Positions 8,450-16,766 of a DNA stretch of 64,000 nucleotides are shown piece after piece. The DNA is from Lachnospiraceae bacterium. GTDB taxonomy: Bacteria; Bacillota; Clostridia; Lachnospirales; Lachnospiraceae. Under the pieces are notes generated by a model. The model was given only the letters and a program-made list of their open reading frames with translations. It had not been told where the DNA came from and did not search any database. Every line of letters starts with the position of its first letter. The stretch's first letter is position 1. Made by a program: the position numbers and the translations under genes. The DNA lies in NCBI GenBank assembly GCA_017432565.1, contig JAFRIW010000006.1, positions 1 through 64,000 on the forward strand, given 5' to 3'.

Positions 8450-9220
8450 TTATGTTTCATAAAGAAACCCGATTGTCTTCATCATCAGCGGAAAACTGAT
8501 TCTGCATTTCCCGTCCCATACGAGGACCGGGATCTCTGTGTCAAAACCATAGACTGCCGGTATGGCTTCATGCTCAAGATCATACACAATAACGGCTTTT
8601 TTATCCGGATCGATGATCCAGTACTCTCTTACACCGGCATTCATATATTTATAGAGCTTCAGCGACATATCCTTTTTTCTCGTCGAGGGAGAGAGCACTT
8701 CCGCCAGAAAATCCGGGGCGCCGAACACGCGGCCGTTCCGGAATTTTGCCCTGTCACAGACAATCAGCACGTCCGGCTGCACGACGGTCTTCTTGTCGCA
8801 GTCCAGCTGCACATCCACCGGCGACATGAACGGCATACACTCTCCGCCCTGCTCCATTACAAAATCCAGCAGCTGCTTGTGCATAAATCCGCCGATGGCC
8901 TGATGCACTGTCGTCGGGGCTGCCATATCATAGAACACCCCGTCAATCATCTCCACCCGCCGCTCTTCAGGAAGGGCAAGGTAATCTTCCAGGGTGTAAT
9001 CTCCCGGCTTTTTAACCTGATACTCTTCCGCTCGCTCCGCGACCATACCAGGCTTATGAAGGGCCTTTTCCAGTTTTCGGAGCGTCTCTTCCCTCGGGAG
9101 GGAGGTGGATCCGCTCATCACCTTCTGCACCGTACCGAGAGGAACTCCGCTGAGCTCGGATAGCCGTGCGTTGGAATACCCCAGTTCCTGCTTGCGCCTC
9201 TTCATTTCCTCGATTGTCAT
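8450..9220 (-). CDS. Uma2-family (DUF820) protein with N-terminal HTH
   Basis: A 256-residue protein in two parts. Residues 1-55 form an XRE-like helix-turn-helix (NARLSELSGVPLGTVQKVMSG). Residues about 70-250 are a Uma2/DUF820 restriction-endonuclease-like fold: YTLEDYLALPEERRVEMIDG, then VVQPDVLIVCD, DFLAEVLSPSTRKKDMSLKLYKY and REYWIID. The Asp, Glu and Lys of a PD-(D/E)XK site are in place. The biological role of the family is unclear; nuclease activity is inferred from fold. Single gene; the ribosome site is GGAAAGGAGAAC before the ATG. Confidence 0.85.
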   Translation of the reverse strand: MTIEEMKRRKQELGYSNARLSELSGVPLGTVQKVMSGSTSLPREETLRKLEKALHKPGMVAERAEEYQVKKPGDYTLEDYLALPEERRVEMIDGVFYDMAAPTTVHQAIGGFMHKQLLDFVMEQGGECMPFMSPVDVQLDCDKKTVVQPDVLIVCDRAKFRNGRVFGAPDFLAEVLSPSTRKKDMSLKLYKYMNAGVREYWIIDPDKKAVIVYDLEHEAIPAVYGFDTEIPVLVWDGKCRISFPLMMKTIGFLYET

Positions 9221-9385
9221 CCCTGTTCTCCTTTCCGAATCAGAACGCCATCAAGGGCAAAATCTGAAGTGATCCATTGTGAATCCGTTTTGAAGCCTTT
9301 GTCAGTCTTCGTAAATCCATTTTAAATCCTTTAGGGCCGTTTTACAACCCTTCTGAGCATCTTGCCGAGTATCTTGCCGACTGAA

Positions 9386-9414
9386 CAAAAAGAGACCGGC
9401 CATGGCCAGTCTCT
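9386..9414 (-). terminator. Terminator of the uronate operon
   Basis: On the minus strand, arms AGAGACTGGCC/GGCCGGTCTCT (9414-9391) are followed by TTTTT. It lies 41 bp after the last gene of the operon. Confidence 0.88.
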
Positions 9415-9454
9415 TCATAATCCGGGATGCATCCTTCCGGGGGTTTTTATTATC

Positions 9455-10738
9455 TTACCGCACCTTGGCCGCATAGACGCGCACGTAGTTCCCGCTGCGG
9501 CTGTTGAAATAGATACAGCGGCCGTTGTGGCTGTAGATCGGGTGCGGATGCGCATCTTGACCGAGCCAGTCACTATCGTGCCTGCACAGCGGAATCCAGC
9601 TCAGAATGCCCTGATCCCAGTCCGGCAGGACACGGGAAATGTAGGCGCCGTCCTTCTTGTGCGGATCCGGCCCGTTGTCCGTGCTGTTCTCGCGGACCAC
9701 CTTCTGCTCCTCCGGGAACTTGAAGTAGCCGTCACATACCAGGTTGCCGTCGTGATCCATGGTGAAATGTCCGTAGGCATTGTAATCATCCGGCAGCGCA
9801 ATCTCCCAGTACCGGCGGTTCTCTACGTCATAGCGGCCCACCATCGCGGGGCCGTTCTCGTAGCTGCCGTGGTAGATGATGAACTTTCCGTCGTCGCTCC
9901 ACATCTCGTGGCATACCCAGTCGCCGCCCTTGCGGGGATATCCGTGGGGATCGCCCAGGGTGTCATCTCCTTCCGTCCGGACGCGGATGATCTCGTCCTT
10001 CCGGTGATCATAGATCCAGATCCGGCGGATGCCGCAGTCATAGCAGGACCACTCGTGATTGTACATGATCCGCTCAGGATCCAAAGGATGGAACTGCACA
10101 TGCGTGATCCAGCACAGCGGAATCTGCTTTTCATACTGCAGCGCGCCCGTTTCCGTATCGTAGACGCACAGATAGCTGGAGAGCTTCTCCTCCTGCACGC
10201 GCCCGTCAATGTCGTAAACCGGCCGCCGATCCAGACCGCTTCCCTCCGTCTCCGGATCATAGTCCAGACATCTTCCGTCTGTCATCGGCACGCACAGCAG
10301 CTTTCCGTCTGCGGAGACATGCGTAAATGCCGTCATCCGCCCGTCCGGTACATAGGCGAGCACCTTGCGGTTTCCCTCGTGGTCCGCGCGGCAGATCTGA
10401 TTGTCCTGAATGTAGTAGACGATCTTCCGCTCCGGGTCCAGGCACACGCTCGCTTTGCTGAGCCCCTTTCCGAACTGCTTGTCAAAATAGACATAGCTCT
10501 TCATGATGCCGCTTTGGTTGTCGGTCAGGATCCGCTCCTCTCCCGTCTCCAGATCACGCACCATCACATTCGGATTGCCGTCCCGGTCCGTGATCACATA
10601 AAGCTCCCTGTCATCGCGCGACAGCGATGAACAGGTAAAATAAAGAAGCTGCGTATTGTAACCTGTCTGCGCCGCGTCCTGTTCATCGCTGCAGCCGCAG
10701 ACCGGAATTCTCTCTCTGATGTCTTCCTGCATATTCAA
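9455..10738 (-). CDS. Oligogalacturonate lyase-like protein (PL22 type)
   Basis: A 427-residue beta-propeller protein. The C-terminal half matches the layout of family PL22 oligogalacturonate lyases: THVQFHPLDPERIMYNHEW, then VCHEMWSDDGKFIIYHGSY, then GQDAHPHPIYS. The four residues that bind the metal in characterised PL22 enzymes have counterparts at His277, Gln394, His397 and His399. Such enzymes split unsaturated digalacturonate into 5-keto-4-deoxyuronate in the cytoplasm, and there is no signal peptide here. The N-terminal 20 residues, rich in Cys and charge, are unusual. It is the last gene of the operon. A homologue acting on another oligouronide is possible. Confidence 0.75.
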   Translation of the reverse strand: MNMQEDIRERIPVCGCSDEQDAAQTGYNTQLLYFTCSSLSRDDRELYVITDRDGNPNVMVRDLETGEERILTDNQSGIMKSYVYFDKQFGKGLSKASVCLDPERKIVYYIQDNQICRADHEGNRKVLAYVPDGRMTAFTHVSADGKLLCVPMTDGRCLDYDPETEGSGLDRRPVYDIDGRVQEEKLSSYLCVYDTETGALQYEKQIPLCWITHVQFHPLDPERIMYNHEWSCYDCGIRRIWIYDHRKDEIIRVRTEGDDTLGDPHGYPRKGGDWVCHEMWSDDGKFIIYHGSYENGPAMVGRYDVENRRYWEIALPDDYNAYGHFTMDHDGNLVCDGYFKFPEEQKVVRENSTDNGPDPHKKDGAYISRVLPDWDQGILSWIPLCRHDSDWLGQDAHPHPIYSHNGRCIYFNSRSGNYVRVYAAKVR

Positions 10739-10752
10739 GCTCCTCGCTGTAC

Positions 10753-11586
10753 TTATACTTCTGCCGTCATCCGCCGGATGCTGTCAACCCACGGTCCGGT
10801 CTGCGCCAGCAGAATTTCCTTCGTCGGCTTGTTGAAGCACTCGAAGGACGCATATTCCTGAAAGCCCGCCTGGGCGATGCCCTTGAAAATCGGGGCAAAA
10901 TCTGTATGCCCGTAACCTGGGAAGAAACGGTTGGAATCTGCGATGTGCACGTGCTGCAGTTTCTTTCCAAGACGCGCAATCGCGCTGTCAAAGGTCATGT
11001 CCTCGATATTGGCATGGAACAGATCCCAGAGCACGCCCACGCTGTCGGGATTTCCCAGCTCATTTTCAATAAAATCACAGGCCGCTTCAGCGGTATTTAA
11101 AAGGGCGGTCTCATAGCGGTTGATCGCCTCCAGAATGATCACAACGCCCTTCTTCTGCGCGTAGTCCGCCAGCGGCAGCATAGCTTCCCTCAGCTCTGCC
11201 AGGTCCTGTTTCTCTGTCGCCGCAGAGCCGATGCCCCGGATCAGACCGATGGTCACCTTGGAGCCCAGAATCGCCGCCGCATCAATATGCTGACGATAGC
11301 GCTCCTGCGTCTTTTCGACCACATCCTTCGGAACGCCGGAAAGGCACAGGCCTTCCAATGCTCTTGCCTGCCCCGTTGAAAGTGTTGAACAGCCAAGGCC
11401 TCTCTTGTCCAGTTCCTCTTTCACAGCCGGGATATCCAGCCCGTTGTAATGACTGATGCAGAGCTCCGCGCCGTCCAGGCCGCTCTCCTTCATCCAATCC
11501 AGTCCTGTCTTCCAATCCGCCACGGAAAAAGCGGAAAATGGTGTCTCATACTGCAATGTCACTGTGCCGCTGAATTTCATAATCAT
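10753..11586 (-). CDS. Sugar phosphate isomerase/epimerase (xylose isomerase-like TIM barrel)
   Basis: A 277-residue cytoplasmic protein of the AP-endonuclease-2 superfamily, as in hydroxypyruvate isomerases and ketose 3-epimerases. Metal-ligand segments are visible: ILEAINRYE near residue 150, VGVLWDLFHANIED near 185, HVHIADSNRFFPGYGHTDF near 210-230 and ASFECF near the C terminus. The exact reaction is unknown. The ATG nearly abuts the stop codon of the lacI-type gene (TAAAATG), so translation is probably coupled; a second ATG two codons on is also possible. Its place between a LacI regulator and a PL22 lyase suggests a step on a uronate-derived ketose. Confidence 0.8.
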   Translation of the reverse strand: MIMKFSGTVTLQYETPFSAFSVADWKTGLDWMKESGLDGAELCISHYNGLDIPAVKEELDKRGLGCSTLSTGQARALEGLCLSGVPKDVVEKTQERYRQHIDAAAILGSKVTIGLIRGIGSAATEKQDLAELREAMLPLADYAQKKGVVIILEAINRYETALLNTAEAACDFIENELGNPDSVGVLWDLFHANIEDMTFDSAIARLGKKLQHVHIADSNRFFPGYGHTDFAPIFKGIAQAGFQEYASFECFNKPTKEILLAQTGPWVDSIRRMTAEV

Positions 11587-11587
11587 T

Positions 11588-12655
11588 TTACTCCGTATAA
11601 TACTTATCCACGTTGCTCCTGCAGACGATCAGCGATGTCAGCCGCTGGTCCTTTGTATCAGGCTCGGTCCCCCAGATCAGATGATCCAGCATATACTGAA
11701 TACCGGTTCTGGCCTGGTTTCTCGGATTTTTATAGATGATGTAATGAATGATGCCCTCCCGGAGAAGCTGTGCACTCTCCCGGTAGAGGTCGCTGCCGAT
11801 AATCTTGATTTTTCCCTCCAGCCCCAGCGCCCGCACAGCATCTACCAGCTGCAGCGTGCCGCGCGCATTGACCGAATACATCCCGCCGATAGTCGGATTT
11901 TGCTCAATGCACGCCCGCACCCGGGACGTCACCGTCGTATCTTCGGCGGCGCCTTTCACAACATGAATGGTTCGCTGGGGACTGATTTCCTTCACCTGAC
12001 TGCAGAAGGCCTCAGAATTGATGTCATTAGACCACATGAGCGGGTCTCCTGCGGCAATCAAAATGTCTCTGCCGGGCTCCAGCTGCGCACACAGAAGCTC
12101 CGCAGCCATCCGCCCGTCTGTCACGTGATCCGATTGAATGGAACATAGACAGTCAATATTCTCAAAGTTTTCCCCGACCGCAATCAACGGAATTCTGTGG
12201 GGCGGCTGGGTAATCGTCGCAGCCAAATCAATGTCTTCCTGCAGCATTTTCCCGCCGATCAGAATTCCATCGATGGCATCCTGATACTGCATTAAAACCT
12301 TCACCATATTGGCGGCAAAGCTGTTGACCCGGTCCTCCTCGAAGGGCACTTCGATGATGGAACAGTTGTGATATAGCGTCAGCTCGGCACAGTCCTTGCA
12401 GCCATTCCAAAGCTCGCCGTAGAAAAATCGGTTTGCCTCGGTCGGAGCGGGAAAAGCAACAACAATGTTCAGCGGCTTCTTTCTTAAGGACGATGCAACC
12501 CGGTTGGGCTGATAGCCCATCTCATGCGCGATCTCGAGAATCCGCTGCCGGACCAGATCGCTCACCCCGGGTTTCCCGTAAATCGCCCGATGCACGGTTC
12601 CGAGTGAGACCTGCGCTTTTTCTGCCACATCACTGATTGTTGTTCTTTTCCCCAT
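11588..12655 (-). CDS. LacI-family transcriptional regulator
   Basis: A 355-residue repressor. The N terminus has the LacI-type helix-turn-helix (TISDVAEKAQVSLGTVHRAIYG) and the hinge helix region NRVASSLRKKP. A periplasmic-binding-protein-like effector domain fills the rest. It is carried inside the TRAP/uronate operon, 80 bp after the isomerase gene. Palindromes AAAACGTTTT at 16469, TAACGTTTTA at 16498 and AAAACGTTTT at 16643 are LacI-type operators and its likely targets. The effector is probably a uronate or breakdown product; that is inference. Confidence 0.92.
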   Translation of the reverse strand: MGKRTTISDVAEKAQVSLGTVHRAIYGKPGVSDLVRQRILEIAHEMGYQPNRVASSLRKKPLNIVVAFPAPTEANRFFYGELWNGCKDCAELTLYHNCSIIEVPFEEDRVNSFAANMVKVLMQYQDAIDGILIGGKMLQEDIDLAATITQPPHRIPLIAVGENFENIDCLCSIQSDHVTDGRMAAELLCAQLEPGRDILIAAGDPLMWSNDINSEAFCSQVKEISPQRTIHVVKGAAEDTTVTSRVRACIEQNPTIGGMYSVNARGTLQLVDAVRALGLEGKIKIIGSDLYRESAQLLREGIIHYIIYKNPRNQARTGIQYMLDHLIWGTEPDTKDQRLTSLIVCRSNVDKYYTE

Positions 12656-12735
12656 AAGCTCCGCCGTTTAATTTAATAGAATCACGGTATTCAACGTAGT
12701 CCATCCTGCCTCAAAGCAGGCACAGGCGCATCTCG

Positions 12736-13203
12736 TCAGAACTCGCCTTCCAGCTCCTGCAGCTTCGCATAGCCGCGCTCATTGTTCAGTCTGCGCTGCT
12801 CTGCAAAACCTTCGCACCACTTGCCGGCCAGGAACTTCTCAGCCATCTCCTGACCCATGGCATAGCTGACCACCTTCTCACCCATCGCCAGCACGTTGGC
12901 GTTGTTGATCAGGGAAATCTTCTCTGCCGTGTAGACGCTCTCACAGGCGACGCAGTACACGCCGCGGAACTTGTTCGCGATCATGCTCACGCCCGCGCCG
13001 GTGCCGCAGATCACGATGCCCTTCTCGGCCTCGCCGCTCTGAATCATCTTCGCGGCAGCGGAGGATGCCTCGTAATACAGCGTTGTATCTTCTTCGGTCT
13101 GCGCGCCGACGTCCACAAGGTCATAGCCCAGAGACAGCACATGCGCCTTCACCGCTTCCTTTAAACGAAATCCGGAAAAATCGGATGCAATAACAACTTT
13201 CAT
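12736..13203 (-). CDS. RpiB/LacA/LacB-family sugar isomerase
   Basis: A 155-residue aldose-ketose isomerase of the ribose-5-phosphate isomerase B/galactose-6-phosphate isomerase family. It has the phosphate-loop and catalytic cysteine motif ICGTGAGVSMIANK (Cys66). The N-terminal motif, usually SDHAG in RpiB, reads SDFSG here, so the usual His is Phe. That points to a substrate other than ribose 5-phosphate. Streptococcal DhuI, which isomerises 5-keto-4-deoxyuronate, belongs to the same superfamily though it is longer, so a uronate role is plausible in this operon. The ribosome site is GAGGTGA before the ATG; 30 bases follow the TRAP permease. Confidence 0.8.
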   Translation of the reverse strand: MKVVIASDFSGFRLKEAVKAHVLSLGYDLVDVGAQTEEDTTLYYEASSAAAKMIQSGEAEKGIVICGTGAGVSMIANKFRGVYCVACESVYTAEKISLINNANVLAMGEKVVSYAMGQEMAEKFLAGKWCEGFAEQRRLNNERGYAKLQELEGEF

Positions 13204-13233
13204 GACTCTTCACCTCTTCATAATGTATTGTTT

Positions 13234-14541
13234 TTATCTGCCGCCCATGTAGCCTGTCAGCCACGGCAGTGCCAGCGAGACAGCCGGGATGAAGGTGATG
13301 ACCAGCAGGGCGATGATCATGAAGATGTAGAAAGGAACCATCTCCTTGACCACCTTTTCCATCGGACGGTTTGCGATACCGGAGCCGATGAACAGAACCG
13401 CGCCGACCGGCGGTGTCAGCAGACCGATGCCGCAGTTGAGGACCAGCATGATGCCGTACTGGACCGGATCGATGCCGATGGAGGTTGCGATCGGCAGCAG
13501 GATCGGCGTTGTGATCAGAATGATCGGCGCCATGTCCATGATCATGCCCAGCACCAGCAGAATCAGGTTCAGCATGATGGCGATGACGTACGGGTTGTTG
13601 GAGACACCCGTGATTGCCTGTGCCGCGATATCCGGCACGTGCAGCGTAGTCAGGCAGTAGCCGAACACGTTGGAGGTCGAGATCAGAATCAGAACGATCG
13701 CCAGCGTGTCCACGCACTGATCCAGTGCGTACCAGACGCCCTTCCAGGTCAGACCCTTGTAGACATAGATCGAAACGATCAGCGAGTAGATGACGGCGAT
13801 GGCGGCGGACTCGGTTGCCGTGAAGACACCGGCCACAACGCCGACCACGACGATCAGGATCGAAGAAAGTGCCCAGATCGAGGTCTTGAATTCCTTCCAC
13901 AGGCGCTTGCCGCTGAAGGGATCTCCCTTCGGATAGCCGCGCTTCTTGGACAGGATGTAGGAAATCACCATCAGGCTGCCCGCCAGCACCGCGCCCGGAA
14001 GATAGCCTGCCAGGAACAGGCTGCCGACAGAAATGCCACCCGCAGTCGTCGCGTAAATAACCATGTTGTGGGAAGGCGGAACCAGCATGCCCTCAACAGA
14101 CGAGGAAATCGTTACTGCCGTGGCAAAATCTGTATCGTATCCGCGGTCTACCATCATCGGGATCTCGAGAGAGCCCAGGGAAGCTGTATCAGCGGAGGCT
14201 GAACCGGAGATGCCGCCGAAGAAATAGGAGGCGACAATGTTCACCATGGCCAGACCGCCGGTCATCCAGCCGACGCAAGCGTCTGCCAGATTCAGCAGCT
14301 TTTCTGAAATACCGCCGGATCCCATGAGCACGCCCATCGTAATAAAGAACGGGACGGCCATCAGGGAGAAGGAGCTGATACCCTTCACCATCTGCTGTGT
14401 CAGCGTAGTCAGCGGAAGCTTCTGATAAGAGAGACACAGAAGGGAGGCAATGGCCACGGAATACGCGATCGGGAATCGCAGCAGAACCATCACGAGGAAG
14501 CTGATCAGCAGGATTGCAATCGCTGTACTATTGATCGTCAT
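13234..14541 (-). CDS. dctM: TRAP transporter large permease, DctM family
   Basis: A 435-residue integral membrane protein with about a dozen hydrophobic spans. It forms the transport channel of a tripartite ATP-independent periplasmic-type transporter, which imports organic acids using an ion gradient. Family marks are FLVMVLLRFPIAYS at the start, SGSASADTASLGS and PPSHNMVIY in the first half, and the TPPVGAVLF segment near the C terminus. It overlaps the small permease by four bases (ATGA), indicating translational coupling. Next to the lyase and isomerase, the likely cargo is an unsaturated or saturated oligouronide. Confidence 0.93.
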   Translation of the reverse strand: MTINSTAIAILLISFLVMVLLRFPIAYSVAIASLLCLSYQKLPLTTLTQQMVKGISSFSLMAVPFFITMGVLMGSGGISEKLLNLADACVGWMTGGLAMVNIVASYFFGGISGSASADTASLGSLEIPMMVDRGYDTDFATAVTISSSVEGMLVPPSHNMVIYATTAGGISVGSLFLAGYLPGAVLAGSLMVISYILSKKRGYPKGDPFSGKRLWKEFKTSIWALSSILIVVVGVVAGVFTATESAAIAVIYSLIVSIYVYKGLTWKGVWYALDQCVDTLAIVLILISTSNVFGYCLTTLHVPDIAAQAITGVSNNPYVIAIMLNLILLVLGMIMDMAPIILITTPILLPIATSIGIDPVQYGIMLVLNCGIGLLTPPVGAVLFIGSGIANRPMEKVVKEMVPFYIFMIIALLVITFIPAVSLALPWLTGYMGGR

Positions 14542-15062
14542 ATCTCTTCCTCCTTTCCGTATAAATGTTCAATGTCAATAAAGATTCGTTCCACCTCGAA
14601 GAAAATCATCGCAAGTCCGGCCAGCGGGATCGGGAAATACAGCCAGAATCTCGAAAGCCACGGCATGGAGATGTAGGTTCCTTTCGCGCCCAGTCCGGTC
14701 GCATAGGACCAGCCGGTCACCAGCATGACGATCGCAAGCACGAGCACCGCGAAGTCGCTAAGCAGATCCAGCAGGTGGACAGCTTTTTTCGGCAGGAAGC
14801 GGTCAAAAGCCGTCATACGGATATGTGCGTTGCGCTTGATGGCCAGTGCCGCCGACAGAACGGCCATGTAGGACATCAGAGTCAGAATCATTTCCTCGCC
14901 CCAGTTCGGCGCGGGGATTGCTTTGATATAACGGGCCAGAACGACCCAGCTGGTAATCAGGATATCTGCGATCAAGAGCAGTTTGCAGATCCACATGAAG
15001 ATCTTGTAGGTCCAGTCATAAACCGGCTTGATCACTTCCATCTTCTTTAAGAATTCAGGCAT
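14538..15062 (-). CDS. dctQ: TRAP transporter small permease, DctQ family
   Basis: A 174-residue membrane protein with four hydrophobic segments, the small subunit of the TRAP transporter. It contains the family-typical NWGEEMILTLMSYMAVLSAALA and RNAHIRM. The start at 15062 (MPEFLKKMEV) follows AGGAGGGG; upstream in-frame starts would lie within the terminator hairpin. The stop codon overlaps the dctM start. Confidence 0.9.
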   Translation of the reverse strand: MPEFLKKMEVIKPVYDWTYKIFMWICKLLLIADILITSWVVLARYIKAIPAPNWGEEMILTLMSYMAVLSAALAIKRNAHIRMTAFDRFLPKKAVHLLDLLSDFAVLVLAIVMLVTGWSYATGLGAKGTYISMPWLSRFWLYFPIPLAGLAMIFFEVERIFIDIEHLYGKEEEI

Positions 15063-15095
15063 GTTCCCCTCCTGTAAGATGATAAGTTTCTGCTT

Positions 15096-15134
15096 AAAAA
15101 AGGAAGGACCCCTGCCGCAGGGGCAGCGGTCCTT
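15096..15134 (-). terminator. Terminator-like hairpin between dctP and dctQ
   Basis: On the minus strand, arms AAGGACC/GGTCCTT with an inner GCCCCTGC/GCAGGGG helix are followed by CCTTTTTT. It sits inside the operon, so it probably acts as a partial terminator that makes the binding protein more abundant than the permeases. Confidence 0.75.
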
Positions 15135-15150
15135 CGGAATAACAGATGAA

Positions 15151-16359
15151 TTACTCAGCCATGTCAACAATCTGCTGATACAGATCGCCGAGATCGCCGG
15201 TCAGGTATTCCTGAACGATCGGGCTGCAGGCTTCTCTCCATGCAGTCTTGTCTTCGATCTCGATGACATTGATGCCCTCGTCCTTGAGCTGCTGGATAAC
15301 CTCAGCTTCCTTCTCGGCGGAAACCTCTGCGCAGTAATCAGCTGCGATCTTGGAAGCCTCGAGAATGACTGCCTGCTGGTTCTCTGTCAGCTTGGTGTCG
15401 AAAGCGGAAGAAGTCATGATGACTTCGATGACACCCAGGGTGTGGCCGTCCAGTGTCAGGTTCGGGCCGACTTCCTGGAAGGAATTGGAGCGATAGTTCG
15501 CAACCGGCTGCTCAGCGCCGTCGATGGTGCCGTTCTGCATGGAAGGATAAATCTCAGAGAAGGCAACCGGAGACGGTGTCGCGCCCAGGTTGGAGATCAT
15601 GCCGGACATAACCGGGTCAGCGGAAGAACGGATCTTCAGGTTCTTCATATCCTCGGGCGTCTCAACCGGCTTGCTCTCAACCGTGAAGAAGTTACGTGTG
15701 CCCTCTTCGCCGAAGAACAGGCCTCTTACGCCGATGCCGAGCTCTTCAGGCTCATCCAGCAGCTCCTGGCCGATCGGGGAATTCATGACTGCCCAGAAGT
15801 GCTCTCTGCTTGCGAAGGTGTAAGGAAGGGAGGTCAGGATACCCTTGGAGATACCATAATTGTTCAGGCTGTTCGCGCCGATTCTGCAGATATCAACCGT
15901 GCCGGTTCCGCCGATCATGCCGTCCAGGATATCCGCCTCGACACCGAGAACGCCGCTGCCCTGCAGATCGATCTTGATGGATCCGCCGGAAATCGCCTCA
16001 ACCGCTTCCTTGAACTTCGTGTCAGTCATACCGCAGATCGTGTCCTCGACCGGGTTCAGCTCAGCCATGGTCAGCTCCACAACCGGATCCGCTGCTGCAG
16101 CTTCGTTTACGGTGTACTCACCGGCGGCCGCAGCTGCCTCTTCGACGACTTCCTCTGCCTCCGCAGCAACCTCTTCGACAACTTCCTCTGCCTCAGCCGC
16201 TGCCTCTTCGACAACTTCCTCTGCCTCGGCAGCAGCCTCTTCCACTGCCTCAGCAGCCGGAGCCGTCTCGGTAGACGCCGGAGCGGACAGACCGCAGCCA
16301 GCGAGTGCGGACGAAAGAACGACCGTGCTGAGCATTACGCCAACTAACTTTTTCTTCAT
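15151..16359 (-). CDS. dctP: TRAP transporter substrate-binding lipoprotein, DctP family
   Basis: A 402-residue extracytoplasmic solute receptor. The lipoprotein signal runs through LSSALAGC, with the modified Cys at residue 22. The DctP domain starts near residue 95; landmarks are the conserved Arg segment KNLKIRSSADPVMSGM and GTIDGAEQPVANYRS. Between lipid anchor and domain lies an unusual Ala/Glu/Val linker made of four 11-residue repeats (residues 37-80). The ATG follows AAGGAGGAAAAC. It is the first gene of the uronate operon. Its LacI-controlled promoter lies about 165 bp upstream. The ligand is likely a uronate oligomer. Confidence 0.93.
   Translation of the reverse strand: MKKKLVGVMLSTVVLSSALAGCGLSAPASTETAPAAEAVEEAAAEAEEVVEEAAAEAEEVVEEVAAEAEEVVEEAAAAAGEYTVNEAAAADPVVELTMAELNPVEDTICGMTDTKFKEAVEAISGGSIKIDLQGSGVLGVEADILDGMIGGTGTVDICRIGANSLNNYGISKGILTSLPYTFASREHFWAVMNSPIGQELLDEPEELGIGVRGLFFGEEGTRNFFTVESKPVETPEDMKNLKIRSSADPVMSGMISNLGATPSPVAFSEIYPSMQNGTIDGAEQPVANYRSNSFQEVGPNLTLDGHTLGVIEVIMTSSAFDTKLTENQQAVILEASKIAADYCAEVSAEKEAEVIQQLKDEGINVIEIEDKTAWREACSPIVQEYLTGDLGDLYQQIVDMAE
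16120..16251 (-). repeat. Four 33-bp repeats encoding the DctP Ala/Glu linker
   Basis: Four consecutive 11-codon units (EVVEEAAAEAE type, residues 37-80 of DctP) without a break. Composition predicts a long charged alpha-helix or single-helix spacer. Confidence 0.85.
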
Positions 16360-16468
16360 GTACGTTTTCCTCCTTGTTTTCTGGTGACTCCGGAAAGTGA
16401 AACGCGGGGACAGAGCCCTGTTTCATTTTTCCGGTTCACTTTTAATGAAACATCCCTGTTCTCACAAT

Positions 16469-16507
16469 AAAACGTTTTACACATATCGTTTTCGGTATAA
16501 CGTTTTA
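16469..16507. promoter_or_regulatory. Two LacI-type operators downstream of the dctP promoter
   Basis: AAAACGTTTT at 16469-16478 and TAACGTTTTA at 16498-16507, centres about 28 bp apart. Both lie just after the predicted transcription start (about 16518) and so could block initiation or early elongation. A CcpA-type catabolite site is an alternative reading. Confidence 0.65.
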
Positions 16508-16524
16508 CCGCTGCTTATGGGAAA

Positions 16525-16554
16525 ATTATAGGGAGCGAAAAATTGCACAGTCAA
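16525..16554 (-). promoter_or_regulatory. Promoter of the dctP operon
   Basis: TTGACT (16554-16549), 18-bp spacer, TATAAT (16530-16525), followed within 35 bp by the first LacI-type operator. Confidence 0.8.
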
Positions 16555-16628
16555 TCAAAATAACGCCGCTAAATTCAATTTCGTCGCAATTACTGGTTTT
16601 TTAGTTTTTTTCTTAAACAACTTACCTA

Positions 16629-16657
16629 TTGCAGGAAGTGCTAAAACGTTTTATCTT
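16629..16657 (+). promoter_or_regulatory. Promoter of the HIT/esterase pair with embedded operator
   Basis: TTGCAG (16629-16634), 17-bp spacer, TATCTT (16652-16657). The palindrome AAAACGTTTT (16643-16652) occupies the spacer, an arrangement in which a bound LacI-type repressor would exclude polymerase. Confidence 0.55.
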
Positions 16658-16766
16658 CCAAATAGGGTTACTGTGGGAGCAGTGCAGGGTCTGCCGCCCG
16701 GCAGTTCTTATGCTCTTTCCGCAGTACTTATTTCAGGCAAAAGCATATTCAACAGGAGGGAAAAGT

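Noticed and set aside
9240..9385. Short degenerate repeats before the Uma2 gene (AAAACGGATT-like, ATCTTGCCGA twice)
   Set aside because: Too short and imperfect to call; probably chance in a leader region.
15028..16347. Plus-strand 439-codon frame with repeated FDNFLCL segments
   Set aside because: It is the antisense of the DctP linker repeats; the lipoprotein signal and receptor domain are on the minus strand.
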